Assembly (NCBI RefSeq): GCF_000341735.1
Contig: NZ_KB455575.1
Location: forward strand, 4,720,036-4,784,035
Source of the DNA: Methylotuvimicrobium buryatense 5G
Lineage (GTDB): Bacteria > Pseudomonadota > Gammaproteobacteria > Methylococcales > Methylomonadaceae
Length of the DNA stretch: 64,000 nt
Direction: 5' to 3'
The translations under genes and the position numbers were made by a program. Shown here one piece after another: positions 32,639-41,626 of the stretch (positions are counted from its first letter, which is position 1; each line of letters opens with the position of its first letter). The notes beneath the pieces are model-generated. The model had not been told where the DNA came from, ran no database searches, and saw only the letters and a program-made list of their open reading frames with translations.

Positions 32639-32871
32639 ATAGAATTATTTTAAAGAGTTTTGCGTACAAATAAATGGATATGATTTCGATTTCAATCGGA
32701 TACCGAGTTAGGATCATTGACCGAACCGAGCGCAGTAAGACGCGTAACGGAGTTCAGGGTTCTTGGTTAAAGATTCGAGAGTACGTTTGAGTACCTTATT
32801 TCATTAGTCTGCGACTTTCTGGCGGGCGGCTTTTCGATGGTTAGGACCCTGTCGATGATGATAACGAGACT

Positions 32872-32902
32872 CCCTTTTTGATCCTCAAATTGGGAATTGC
32901 TG
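32872..32902. repeat. family A fragment A4
   Basis: Only the right end is left: CCCTTTTTGATCCTCAAATT followed by GGGAATTGCTG. It abuts the TonB-receptor remnant exactly at its terminus, which suggests that the receptor gene was broken by a family A insertion later lost by deletion. Confidence 0.7.
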
Positions 32903-33100
32903 AACTGTAAGGCGGAATATAAAATTACTGAGAATTTTGCGTTGTTCGGCGTAATCGATAATATTTTCAACAGGAACTGCAGCAGATTCGGCGTCTATGG
33001 TGAAGCCGATGAAGTATTAGTGGGTGATTACCAAGACAGGCGTTTCGTTTCGCCGGGTATGACGAGAGCGGGTTGGATTGGAGTGAGATTATCGATATAA
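32903..33100 (+). pseudogene. TonB-dependent receptor, C-terminal remnant
   Basis: About 65 residues read KAEYKITENFALFGVIDNIF, then a loop, RRFVSPGMTRAGWIGVRLSI and stop. This is the last two or three beta strands of a TonB-dependent outer-membrane receptor, ending in the usual aromatic/hydrophobic residue pattern. More than 600 upstream residues are missing, and the sequence before it is the end of repeat A4. It is not functional. Confidence 0.8.
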
Positions 33101-33155
33101 CGATTTGATCAGGGCCGTTCGGCACATGCCTAGTTTTCAAAAAATTACAGGCAAT

Positions 33156-33177
33156 AAAAAGCCCGCATAAAGCGGGC
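33156..33177 (-). terminator. Rho-independent terminator of the small RNA candidate
   Basis: GCCCGC-TTTAT-GCGGGC on the minus strand (33161-33177) is followed by TTTTTATT. It lies 370 bp after the bepA-like stop, too far to be that gene's normal terminator, which supports a separate transcript. Confidence 0.85.
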
Positions 33178-33330
33178 GTGTTCAGATTATTATTGTTATT
33201 ATTTATTTGAACGTTGTTGTCGCCAAGACAACCAAGCAGTTTGCTCGTTTGTTATTGTTATAATTCAAGGCGTTGCAGCCTTGTCCTCCTCATTACCGAT
33301 TATTTAATCGGGCTCACTCCGTAAGCTGGA
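33156..33330 (-). ncRNA. candidate small RNA with A-rich loops and GGA motifs
   Basis: On the minus strand, about 175 nt can fold into a string of hairpins. In RNA order they are GCTTAC-GGA-GTGAGC (33312-33326), CCGATT/AATCGG (33296-33311), a purine linker TAATGAGGAGGA, CAAGGC/GCCTTG (33266-33283), an A-rich linker with AACAATAACAA, GTTGTC/GACAAC (33216-33232), then GTTCA/TGAAC (33180-33212) whose 23-nt loop is AAT/AAC repeats. A terminator follows. ACGGA in a triloop and AGGAGGA are CsrA/RsmA-like sites. The AAN repeats are Hfq distal-face/Crc-like. No known Rfam family is claimed. An open frame in it is only 11 codons long. Confidence 0.5.
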
Positions 33331-33336
33331 AAGAAT

Positions 33337-33364
33337 TTTATATCATTAATTTTAGTGATGTCCA
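33337..33364 (-). promoter_or_regulatory. possible sigma70 promoter of the small RNA candidate
   Basis: On the minus strand, TGGACA (33359-33364) and TATAAA (33337-33342) are separated by 16 bp. Transcription would start near 33330, just before the first hairpin. The -35 match is modest. Confidence 0.35.
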
Positions 33365-33542
33365 TCAAAAAAATCGATTTTATTTAAAAAATAGTTTCGG
33401 GTCGAAAACATATTTAAAAAACAATTAATTATGAATTATAAGTACTTGCTTATTTGGTAAATTGAACGGCACTGTCTGCCAGATGTAATCAGTTATTCAG
33501 GTTCTATTCAGGTTGTTTTAAAACCTACTAAAAGCCTTGGTT

Positions 33543-34997
33543 TTATTGGTTGCGTTTGCGCTGTTCTTCTTCACGTATAAAAAAAACCAGCCGTTCGTTG
33601 AGAATCGCCGATAAGTAATAATTGATTCCAGGAGATTTTTGAGCAAGCTTAATTTGCGTGATGGCGGCTTCGGTTTGGCCGGTTGCATAGTAATACTCGG
33701 CTAAATAGCGATGCGATTCGGATGGTTGTTTCAGATCGCTGTAGATTTGCGCCAGCAATTTAAAATAGACAGGTTGCCGTTTTGTATTCGCATCCAGCAG
33801 TTGCAAAATTTGTCTGGCTTGTTCGGATTCGCCGGCTTTCAGTAGTGCAGAGATGGTATCGAGCTTGATCGCCTGATTTCCAGGGAATTGCTGCATTGCA
33901 GCTTGATAGCGTGCTAATGCATTCGAAAAGTTTTGCGCCTCCAATGCGCATCGAGCGTAAGCTGTCGCAAACTGAGGTTGCTCAGGATATTCCTGGGTCA
34001 AGGCCTTAAAGATTTGTTCGGCTTCTTGGAAGTTTCTAGTATTCAGGTGGACAAGCCCAACTCCGTAACGAGCCACGGCTCGTTGCTGTTGTGTGCCTTG
34101 ACCAAGTCGAGGTGTGAAATAGTTTAAAGCCGGTGCATAATCGTTTGCGCTGAGTACTCTGAGTTTTGCCCGTGTCAATAAATAACCCATCGAATCGGGG
34201 TATTGTTGATAAGGAAATTTCTCGGCTCGTCCACGCGTGTCGGAGATCCGAGAAGAAGTGACCGGGTGAGTCCTTAAAAATTCGGGAACACCCCGTCCGT
34301 AATAACGGCTTGATTGTTGCAGTCGCTCGAAAAAAATCGGCATGCTACGCGGGTCGAAATTGGATGCCGCAAGCATTTGCATGCCGACCCGGTCGGCTTC
34401 CTGTTCGTTATCGCGGGTAAAATCGATCTGAAACTGTATGCTGCCGGCCTGAACGGCCATTATTGCCGCTTGAGCGAGTTCCGGCGACTGTGTGCCTATT
34501 AAGATCGCTGCCAAGGTCGCCGCAGCGGTCGGTATGGATAGACGGCTGGCGGCTTCGAACGCACGGTAAAGATGGCGTTGGGTAACGTGAGCGATCTCAT
34601 GCGCCATAACCGAGGCAAGTTCGCTTTCCGCCTCGGAGGTCAAAATGAGTCCTGAATTGATGCCGATATACCCGCCCGGTCCGGCGAAAGCGTTGATCGC
34701 GTTATCCATGACCACGAAAAAATGAAAAGGGTTGCCCGGTGTGTCACTGTTGGCAACTAGTTTCCGGCCGATTCCTTCGATATATTGCTGAATTTCAGCA
34801 TCTTGACTGATGACGATTTGCGAATGTAGGCTTCGGTAAAATGCTTCGCCAAGTTGTTTTTCCTGAGCAGGGGAGATCAACGTGCCGGAAGAGTCGCCCA
34901 TATCCGGTAATTCGATTTTGGTTATATCGGGCGCGAAAGGGCGGTTGCCTTGTAAAAATAAACTTAAAATTAAGAATAAGGCGGGTCTTTTAGTCAT
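33543..34997 (-). CDS. bepA: periplasmic M48 metalloprotease with TPR repeats (BepA/YfgC-like)
   Basis: A protein of 484 residues. A short signal sequence (RPALFLILSLFLQG) leads to an M48 peptidase domain with the zinc motif HEIAH near 135 and the third ligand Glu in RDNEQEADRVG. TPR repeats fill the C-terminal half (YGVGLVHLNTRNFQEAEQIF, YARCALEAQNFSNALARYQA). E. coli BepA, of the same length and layout, works with the BAM complex to assemble or degrade LptD and other outer-membrane proteins. All catalytic residues are present. It is encoded alone on the minus strand, with repeat A2 upstream and the small RNA candidate downstream. Confidence 0.92.
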   Translation of the reverse strand: MTKRPALFLILSLFLQGNRPFAPDITKIELPDMGDSSGTLISPAQEKQLGEAFYRSLHSQIVISQDAEIQQYIEGIGRKLVANSDTPGNPFHFFVVMDNAINAFAGPGGYIGINSGLILTSEAESELASVMAHEIAHVTQRHLYRAFEAASRLSIPTAAATLAAILIGTQSPELAQAAIMAVQAGSIQFQIDFTRDNEQEADRVGMQMLAASNFDPRSMPIFFERLQQSSRYYGRGVPEFLRTHPVTSSRISDTRGRAEKFPYQQYPDSMGYLLTRAKLRVLSANDYAPALNYFTPRLGQGTQQQRAVARYGVGLVHLNTRNFQEAEQIFKALTQEYPEQPQFATAYARCALEAQNFSNALARYQAAMQQFPGNQAIKLDTISALLKAGESEQARQILQLLDANTKRQPVYFKLLAQIYSDLKQPSESHRYLAEYYYATGQTEAAITQIKLAQKSPGINYYLSAILNERLVFFIREEEQRKRNQ

Positions 34998-35123
34998 GCG
35001 CGATGAGACAAAAAGCTAACGGACTTGGTTCCATGTTGCGATTTCATCGAATTTAATTACTGCGCTGAAATTGAAGGGGAGGGGAATAATTTGCGATTAT
35101 AATGGCCTCTTTGACATCCAAGC

Positions 35124-35355
35124 AAATTTTAGCAGCAATTCCCAGCTTGAGCAGTTTCGCCGATTTTAGGGTGTGGGGTATGCTTGTCGAGGAACGCCGT
35201 AAACCCGTCCATGGGGCTTGGCGACAGCTCGAACGCCAAGGAAGGCGTGAATGCGGATTTTGCATGGAGCAAAAATCTGCCCTGCTGCCGACATCCTCGC
35301 CAAGCATACCCCACACCCTTTTTGATCTCCAAATTGGGAATTGCTGAAATTTTAG
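35124..35355. repeat. family A copy A2 with 9-bp target duplication
   Basis: The element itself is 35133-35346 (214 bp, CAGCAATTCCCAGCTTGAG to AATTGGGAATTGCTG). It is flanked on both sides by the perfect 9-bp repeat AAATTTTAG (35124-35132 and 35347-35355). Compared with A1 and A3 it lacks an internal block of about 48 bp. Confidence 0.9.
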
Positions 35356-35477
35356 AGCCGCACAGAAAAACTGTTTCGATAATACAGGCACTAGTCTTTC
35401 AAGAAAGAGCTGTGCAAACCCCGCAAACTTTTCGGATCCAAGTATAATGAAATTTTTGATGGCACAGGTTGAATGGT

Positions 35478-37592
35478 ATGGACAGTAGCGTCGCACAATC
35501 AGAACCCTATCGCTTTCGTCCCGGAGTTCGTTTTCCACCGGGCGCGACGCCGATGGCCGGCGGTATCAACTTTTCGGTTTTCAGTCGTTATGCGAGTCGA
35601 GTTGAATTATTGCTTTATAAAGCTGCCGATAGCCCTGAACCCTTTCAAATTATTTCGCTCGACCGTAAATCCCATCGTGCTTATTTTTATTGGCATGTGT
35701 TCGTCGAAGAACTTCCTCTTGGTACGCATTATACTTGGCGGGCGGATGGTGCGAACGATACTGCCGAGAGCGGGCGCCGCTTCAATATTCGCAAGGAGCT
35801 GCTCGACCCTTGGGCCCGTGCCGTTACCAACACGGTGTGGAATCGAAGTCTAGCTTGCGATCCGAATGAAGCTGGTCATCGTTCGTTTCGAGCCGTCGTT
35901 ACCGACTCCCGATTTGACTGGGAGGGTGAGCAAACCATTAAACGCGGGCTCGAGGGTGCTATTATCTATGAGTTGCATGCAGGGGGCTTCACTAAAGATA
36001 AATCTTCGAAAACCAGCCATCCGGGTACATTTTCCGCTTTAATTGAAAAAATACCGTATTTACAGGCGTTAGGTATCACGCATGTGGAATTGTTACCGGT
36101 GATGGCCTTCGACGAACAGCATGTGCCGCCCGGTGTTCAAGCAAGAGGACTCAAAAATTACTGGGGTTACAGTACGCACAGTTTTTACAGTCCGCATCCC
36201 GGTTTCTGCAAAACGCCGGAACTGGGCACGCACGAAGAAGAGTTTAAAACATTGGTCAAAGCCCTGCATGCGGCGGGTATCGGCGTTATTCTTGACGTCG
36301 TCTTCAATCATACCGCCGAAGGCGATGAAGAGGGGCCGTTAATTAATTTCAAAGGATTGGCGAACGATATTTTTTATCATCTCGATGCTGAAGACCGGAG
36401 GCGATATCTCGATTTCAGCGGTTGCGGCAATTCACTCAATTGCAACCATCCGATGGTAACGGCATTTATTGTCCATTGCCTGGAATACTGGGTCGAGCAG
36501 ATGCATGTCGACGGATTTCGCTTCGATTTAGCCAGTGTGTTTGCGCGGGGGGACAATGGCGTGCCGATGGATCACCCGCCATTGCCATGGCGAATCGAGT
36601 CGTCCAGGCTGTTATCCGAATTACCCTTGATTGCCGAAGCATGGGATGCCGAGGGACTCTATCAAGTCGGTGCCTTTCCCGGAATGACTTGGTCGGAATG
36701 GAACGGCCGATACCGTGATGTGATCCGCCGCTTCGTAAGAGGCGATGCGGGTTTAATCGGTGCTGTCGCCACGAATATCGCAGGTAGCAGCGATCTCTAT
36801 GCTGATGGCGATCGTTTGCCGGTCAACAGTATCAATTTTGTGACGTGTCATGACGGTTTTACATTGCACGACTGGGTCACTTATGAGCATAAGCATAACG
36901 AGGCAAATGGCGAGGGCAACAGGGACGGTACCGACGATAATTTGAGCTGGAATTGCGGCGTCGAAGGTGAAACGTTCAACCGAAAAATTATTGAGTTGCG
37001 CCGGAGACAAGCCAAAAATGTGTTGAGTCTATTGATGTTAAGTCAAGGGGTGCCGATGTTAAATGCCGGCGATGAAGTATTGCGTACTCAAGACGGTAAT
37101 AATAATGCCTGGTGCCAGGATAACGAGATTTCCTGGTTCGATTGGCATCTCGTTGAAAAAAATAGCGATATGCTTCGTTTTGTCAGAGAGTTGATTGCTT
37201 TGAGGCGCCGTCATGCTAGCTTGAGCCGGAGCAGTTTTTTGACCGGCGAGATCATTCCAACGCGTAATCTTCCAGATATCATTTGGTATGATCCGGATCT
37301 CGGTGAACCTGCATGGGATGACGATCAGGCCAGGTTTTTAGCTTTTATGTTAGCGGGTTTAACTGCAGGCGAAGAAGACTTATATGTTTTATTAAACATG
37401 TCGGATCATAAAATCGCCGCACAATTACCTCCGGTTTCCGACCGGTTTTGGCATCTTGCGATCGACACTGCGCAAGCGTCGCCTTTGGATGCTGTCGAGA
37501 AGTCTCATCAATCCGTTTGGGTAGGTTTGGCTTGTGCCGTCGAGGCTCGGAGTGTTATGGTTTTTGAGGCGCGCGGTAAAATTGGGGAATAG
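35478..37592 (+). CDS. glgX: glycogen debranching enzyme GlgX
   Basis: A protein of 704 residues starting at the ATG at 35478. An N-terminal CBM48/isoamylase beta domain covers about 10-130 (GATPMAGGINFSVFSRYASR). The GH13 barrel follows, with conserved regions DVVFNHT, GFRFDLASV (nucleophile Asp), LIAEAWD (acid Glu) and NFVTCHDGFTLHDWV. A C-terminal beta domain ends in EARSVMVFEARG. GlgX cleaves alpha-1,6 branches left by glycogen phosphorylase. No other glycogen gene is adjacent. A heptanucleotide repeat begins 2 bp after the stop codon. Confidence 0.95.
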   Translation: MDSSVAQSEPYRFRPGVRFPPGATPMAGGINFSVFSRYASRVELLLYKAADSPEPFQIISLDRKSHRAYFYWHVFVEELPLGTHYTWRADGANDTAESGRRFNIRKELLDPWARAVTNTVWNRSLACDPNEAGHRSFRAVVTDSRFDWEGEQTIKRGLEGAIIYELHAGGFTKDKSSKTSHPGTFSALIEKIPYLQALGITHVELLPVMAFDEQHVPPGVQARGLKNYWGYSTHSFYSPHPGFCKTPELGTHEEEFKTLVKALHAAGIGVILDVVFNHTAEGDEEGPLINFKGLANDIFYHLDAEDRRRYLDFSGCGNSLNCNHPMVTAFIVHCLEYWVEQMHVDGFRFDLASVFARGDNGVPMDHPPLPWRIESSRLLSELPLIAEAWDAEGLYQVGAFPGMTWSEWNGRYRDVIRRFVRGDAGLIGAVATNIAGSSDLYADGDRLPVNSINFVTCHDGFTLHDWVTYEHKHNEANGEGNRDGTDDNLSWNCGVEGETFNRKIIELRRRQAKNVLSLLMLSQGVPMLNAGDEVLRTQDGNNNAWCQDNEISWFDWHLVEKNSDMLRFVRELIALRRRHASLSRSSFLTGEIIPTRNLPDIIWYDPDLGEPAWDDDQARFLAFMLAGLTAGEEDLYVLLNMSDHKIAAQLPPVSDRFWHLAIDTAQASPLDAVEKSHQSVWVGLACAVEARSVMVFEARGKIGE

Positions 37593-37593
37593 G

Positions 37594-37649
37594 GAAAGGT
37601 GAAAGGTGAAAGGTGAAAGGTGAAAGGTGAAAGGTGAAAGGTGAAAGGT
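37594..37649. repeat. heptanucleotide tandem repeat (GAAAGGT)8
   Basis: Eight exact 7-bp units lie right after the glgX stop codon. A related array is at 47191. It is a slippage-prone satellite and has no CRISPR-like spacers. Confidence 0.95.
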
Positions 37650-38010
37650 GAAAGCGGGGAGTAGGGAATTACTCATAGGCGCCTATATAAAGGAAAAAAG
37701 CGTCATTCCGCTAGGGATTGGCAGGGATGGCATACATAACTTCACGCCCATGCCGAGATGACGAATAATGTCGTAAATGCCCCATAGAATAGGCATTAAG
37801 TTGTCGCTTATGAGGGAAACAAATTTAAAGAGGATGTATTCTGCATTAACCTTAGTGCTAGCGGATTTATTGTCCATGTTTGTTCGATATTCGGTAGAAT
37901 GCCGGACAGATAGCTTCGTCTGCTTGTATTTGCGGCTATCGGATGAAGAGCGGGTCAGAAAAAATTAAAATGCGGCCGCGCGGAGTAAAACAATAACTAT
38001 TAAAAAAATA
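37650..38010. other. intergenic, nothing firm
   Basis: Short frames on both strands (37683-37877 minus, 37777-37968 plus) have no family resemblance. The region should carry the promoter of the downstream permease. No clear signal was found. Confidence 0.3.
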
Positions 38011-39111
38011 ATGACTTCACAAGCCGAATTTTCTTATTACGATTTCCTCAAGGATAGTTTAAAACGGATTCTGCCTAATTCTCAGGCAATGGCGCTGCTA
38101 ATAATCATTTTACTGAGTTTGATTTTGGTAGTTTCCTTATCCGATTTTCTGATGCCGGTATTTGCTGCAGTAGTGATTGCCTATTTATTGGAAGGACTGG
38201 TGCAAAAGGCTGTATCGCTCAAAATGCCACGCTTAGTTGCCGTGCATATGGTTTTTATAGGATTTATAGCGGTATTCGGATTTTTGATTTTTATCTTGAT
38301 TCCGATGTTGTCGGAGCAGGCTTTTGCCTTCGTCAATCATCTTCCTGAAATCATTAAAAGAATTCAGCGTGAAATCATTAGAATGCTTGAGTTGTATCCG
38401 CAGCTATTATCTAAGGAAAGAGTCAAGGAAATCACGTTGATTATTCAAGACAAATTGTTGAGTTACGGTCAGGAGGTGGTCACAATGTCGGCCGCATCGT
38501 TGGTCGGGATCATGACGGCAATCGTTTATTTGTTTTTAGTGCCGATGATGGTGTTCTTTTTTTTAAAGGATAAATCGATCATAATCGGCTGGATCGGACA
38601 GTTTATGCCGCGGGACCGATTGTTGACTCAAAACGTGTGGATGGAAGTGAACAGTCAGATCGGCAACTATATAAGAGGTAAGTTCGCTGAAATCATCATT
38701 TTGATGTCGGCTTGTTATATTACTTTTTCATCAATGAACCTGAATTACGCCGTCTTGCTCTCCTTTCTGGTAGGACTGTCGGTGATTATTCCTTATGTCG
38801 GCGCTACCTTGGTTACTTTTCCTGTATTGGGCGTGGCTTTTTTTCAATGGGGGGTGACGACTGATGAGTTTATGTATGTTTTAATTGCCTATGCTGTCAT
38901 TCAGACATTAGATGGCGTCGTGTTAGTACCTTTACTGTTTTCCGAGGCGGTTAATTTGCATCCGGTGGCGATTATCGTTGCAATCTTGTTTTTCGGCGGC
39001 TTGTGGGGGTTTTGGGGGGTATTTTTCGCCATTCCGTTGGCTACAGTAGTTAAAGCGGTGATTAGAGCTTGGCCTAAAGTCGGCGATCGCGAATTGAATA
39101 CGGCTTTTTGA
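38011..39111 (+). CDS. AI-2E family (PerM/YdiK-like) permease
   Basis: A protein of 366 residues with about eight membrane helices. Two or three are N-terminal (MALLIIILLSLILVVSLSDF, FAAVVIAYLLEGLVQ). A long amphipathic cytoplasmic segment follows (VNHLPEIIKRIQREIIRMLE). The C-terminal bundle has the family motif VGLSVIIPYVGATLVTFPVL and LHPVAIIVAILFFGGLWGFW. Members include exporters of AI-2 and Na+/H+ antiporters, so the substrate cannot be named. It is a single gene in the plus direction. Confidence 0.9.
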   Translation: MTSQAEFSYYDFLKDSLKRILPNSQAMALLIIILLSLILVVSLSDFLMPVFAAVVIAYLLEGLVQKAVSLKMPRLVAVHMVFIGFIAVFGFLIFILIPMLSEQAFAFVNHLPEIIKRIQREIIRMLELYPQLLSKERVKEITLIIQDKLLSYGQEVVTMSAASLVGIMTAIVYLFLVPMMVFFFLKDKSIIIGWIGQFMPRDRLLTQNVWMEVNSQIGNYIRGKFAEIIILMSACYITFSSMNLNYAVLLSFLVGLSVIIPYVGATLVTFPVLGVAFFQWGVTTDEFMYVLIAYAVIQTLDGVVLVPLLFSEAVNLHPVAIIVAILFFGGLWGFWGVFFAIPLATVVKAVIRAWPKVGDRELNTAF

Positions 39112-39534
39112 AAAGGAATGGAGCCCGAACCGGTTCGGGGACGCTGGAGCGTCCCTACTTAGGCTTCCATGGACAATTAACTTAAGCCCTTGGACTGCAG
39201 GCGAGGAGCGGGTTTTCAATCCGCTCCTCAAGCGCGCCAAGATTTTTCGCGAAAGCTGAAATGGGGTCCATCCGATTTCAGCAGCGAAAAATTACTTGGC
39301 GATTATTGCCTTCGGCGGCCCCGATTCGCCCTGCGTCCGTGCCACTACGCCACATCATCGTAAACTCGATGCGGCTCCGTAGCACTCCCACAAATGGCTT
39401 TACGCCGTGTCGCGATGCCTTGTATTTTGCCTCCGCCTACGCTATTCGCGCAGACTCCGGCAAAACACCCGGCGCTACGGCTATCGGGGACTAAAAATCT
39501 TCACTTCGCTATCGCTCCGTTTCCAAGATTTTCA
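39112..39534. other. intergenic, palindromes but no gene
   Basis: Contains small palindromes (GAACCGGTTC and GGGACGCTGGAGCGTCCC near 39126-39156) and a stretch of TTCGGCGG/CGCTACGG-like sequence with short open frames that resemble nothing. It ends at a reverse-oriented family E repeat. Confidence 0.3.
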
Positions 39535-39595
39535 GCGAACGTTTTGGTTTGCTTTGGGCATGGTTGAAACGTTCAGGACGTGGCTGCAAACCCGT
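39535..39595. repeat. family E repeat, reverse copy
   Basis: AACGTTTTGGTTTGCTTTGG, then GAAACGTTCAGGACG and GGCTGCAAACCCG. This is the reverse complement of the repeat at 58817, with moderate divergence. Confidence 0.6.
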
Positions 39596-39619
39596 TCTGC
39601 ATATTCATGATCGTTAGGT

Positions 39620-41032
39620 TTAAAGAATCTCCGACGCATAATCGGCCAGGCGCGATCTTTCGCCTTGTTTCAAGGTGATGTGCGCGGCATGCGGCCAAGT
39701 CTTAAAGCGATCGACAATATAAGTAAGTCCCGATGTGGTGGCCGTTAAATAGGGTGTATCGATTTGCCCAAGGTTACCGATACAGATGATTTTAGTACCG
39801 GGACCTGCTCGGGTGATCAGCGTTTTCATTTGTTTGGATGTCAGATTTTGCGCTTCGTCGATGATCAAATAGCGGCTTAGAAAAGTGCGTCCGCGCATGA
39901 AATTGAGCGACCTGATTTTGATCCGGTTCATGACCAAATTACTGGTTGCGCCTTGTTGCCATTCGTTGTGTCCGGAGCGGCTGCCTAATAGCTCCAAATT
40001 GTCCATTAAAGCCCCCATCCACGGCGCCATTTTTTCTTCCTCGGTACCGGGCAAAAAGCCGATGTCTTCTCCGACCGGAATAGTTTCCCGAGTCATAATG
40101 ATTTCGTTGTAGATTTTTTGTTCAAGAGTTAATTCAAGACCGGCCGCCAATGCCAATAGGGTTTTGCCTGTGCCTGCCGTGCCTAAAAGCGTTACGAAGT
40201 CGATTTCCGGGTCGAGCAGCACATTGAGCGCGAAATTCTGTTCGCGATTTTTGGCAGTGATTCCCCATACATTGTTATGAGGCGTTCGGTAGTCGTGCGC
40301 CAGTTCGAGTACGGCGTTTTTCCCATCGCAGCTTCTGACGATGGCTTCGAAGTCGCTGTCGTTATCCATATATAAATACTGATTCGGATGCCATTCGCTG
40401 ACTAGAGGGCCTTGCAGCTTATAAAAAGTTCTGCCATTGTCCTGCCAAGATTCCATTTTACTACCGTGCACATCCCAAAAATCATTTTCGAGAATCGCCG
40501 ATCCACGGTACAGCAGATCGATATCGTCGAGCGTTTGGTCGTTATGATAATCCTCGGCATGTAATCCGAGCGCCGCCGCCTTGATGCGCATGTTGATGTC
40601 TTTCGACACCAGGACGATATTGGTATCAGGGTATTTTTGCGTTAAAGCCAGCACGATGACCAAAATCGAATTGTCCGCAATATGGCCTGGCATCGAGTCG
40701 GGAAGCATGGAGGATAGCTGGCGGGTCTGGAAATAAAGACGCCCAAACTGTATCTCGCTATCGGGCGCGTGTTCGATACGTGACAGCGGAAATCCGTCTT
40801 CAATCGATTCCGACGTCGCACCCTGAATTAGTTCGTCCAAAAAACGGCTGACCTGGCGGACATTTCGGGCAACTTCCGACAGCCCTCTTTTACTATGATC
40901 GAGTTCTTCGAGAACGACCATCGGAATAAATATATTGTGTTCCTGAAAACGGAAAATCGCGGCGGGATCGTGCATCAGCACGTTAGTGTCAAGTACGAAC
41001 AATTTGAGTTTTGGTGAGCTTTGAATATTCAT
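39620..41032 (-). CDS. PhoH family protein with N-terminal PIN domain (YlaK-like)
   Basis: A protein of 470 residues. An N-terminal PIN nuclease domain covers about 8-150 (LFVLDTNVLMHDPAAIF with the metal Asp, VLEELDHSK, VLVSKDINMRIKA). A C-terminal PhoH ATPase covers about 240-470, with Walker A GTAGTGKTLLALAAG, Walker B YLIIDEAQNLT and the TTRAGPGTKIICIGNLGQID-like sensor segment. PIN-PhoH proteins are RNA helicase-nuclease candidates. The product fits that family in length and both active sites. It is followed on its 5' side by repeat B10 and the gcvR-bcp pair, all on the minus strand. Confidence 0.93.
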   Translation of the reverse strand: MNIQSSPKLKLFVLDTNVLMHDPAAIFRFQEHNIFIPMVVLEELDHSKRGLSEVARNVRQVSRFLDELIQGATSESIEDGFPLSRIEHAPDSEIQFGRLYFQTRQLSSMLPDSMPGHIADNSILVIVLALTQKYPDTNIVLVSKDINMRIKAAALGLHAEDYHNDQTLDDIDLLYRGSAILENDFWDVHGSKMESWQDNGRTFYKLQGPLVSEWHPNQYLYMDNDSDFEAIVRSCDGKNAVLELAHDYRTPHNNVWGITAKNREQNFALNVLLDPEIDFVTLLGTAGTGKTLLALAAGLELTLEQKIYNEIIMTRETIPVGEDIGFLPGTEEEKMAPWMGALMDNLELLGSRSGHNEWQQGATSNLVMNRIKIRSLNFMRGRTFLSRYLIIDEAQNLTSKQMKTLITRAGPGTKIICIGNLGQIDTPYLTATTSGLTYIVDRFKTWPHAAHITLKQGERSRLADYASEIL

Positions 41033-41036
41033 TAAG

Positions 41037-41136
41037 TATACCTTTCGCTCTTCAAATTTCGGCGCATTCGCTCCCTCGCCCTTTGGAAGGTGTCTGGGGT
41101 GAGGGATTTACAAAAATCCGAAATTTGAAGCGCAAT
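41037..41136. repeat. family B decayed copy B10
   Basis: It starts TATACCTTTCGCTCTTCAAA and ends with CCGAAATTTGAAGCGCAATGA, a degenerate arm. The middle is replaced by a short unrelated GGTGTCTGGGGTGAGG segment. Confidence 0.65.
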
Positions 41137-41143
41137 GACTAAA

Positions 41144-41617
41144 TTATTGAGTCAAGATTTTGAGTTCTTGAAGGACTTCTGCGATATGGTTTTTGACTTT
41201 TACGCCTCGCCATTCATGTCTTAGGACGCCTTGCTCATCGATCAAAAAAGTACTTCGTTCGATGCCTCGGACTTGCTTGCCGTACATGTTCTTCATCTTA
41301 ATGACGCCAAACAAGTTGCACAGGGTTTCATCTTGATCGGACAGCAAGTCGAACGGGAATGCCTGTTTGCACTTGAAGCCTTCATGAACTTTAACCGAAT
41401 CTCGTGAGACGCCGAGAATGACCGTATTGAATGCGTTAAATTCGTCAATATGGTCGCGGAAAGCGATGCCTTCCTGCGTACATCCGGGCGTATTGTCTTT
41501 TGGATAAAAATAGATGACGACATTTTTTCCTAAAAAGTCGGAGAGCGTTAGGGTTTTGCCGCCGGTTGCGGCGGCTTCGAAATCGGGCACGGCAGTGCCT
41601 ATGCTAAGCGTTGTCAT
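41144..41617 (-). CDS. bcp: peroxiredoxin Bcp/PrxQ
   Basis: A protein of 157 residues from the ATG at 41617 (MTTLSIGTAVPDF). A TTG three codons earlier is not needed. The peroxidatic Cys sits in DNTPGCTQEGIAF near 45. The second Cys five residues later that marks the alpha-helical 2-Cys type is replaced, so the enzyme is either 1-Cys or resolves through another Cys (the CKQAF or TLCNLFG cysteines). It reduces H2O2 and organic hydroperoxides using thioredoxin. It lies 10 bp after the gcvR-like gene, in the common bcp-gcvR arrangement of gammaproteobacteria. Confidence 0.92.
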   Translation of the reverse strand: MTTLSIGTAVPDFEAAATGGKTLTLSDFLGKNVVIYFYPKDNTPGCTQEGIAFRDHIDEFNAFNTVILGVSRDSVKVHEGFKCKQAFPFDLLSDQDETLCNLFGVIKMKNMYGKQVRGIERSTFLIDEQGVLRHEWRGVKVKNHIAEVLQELKILTQ

Positions 41618-41626
41618 AATAATCAA

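Noticed and set aside
37594..37649. CRISPR array
   Set aside because: The repeats are 7-bp perfect tandem units without spacers, and no cas genes are present.
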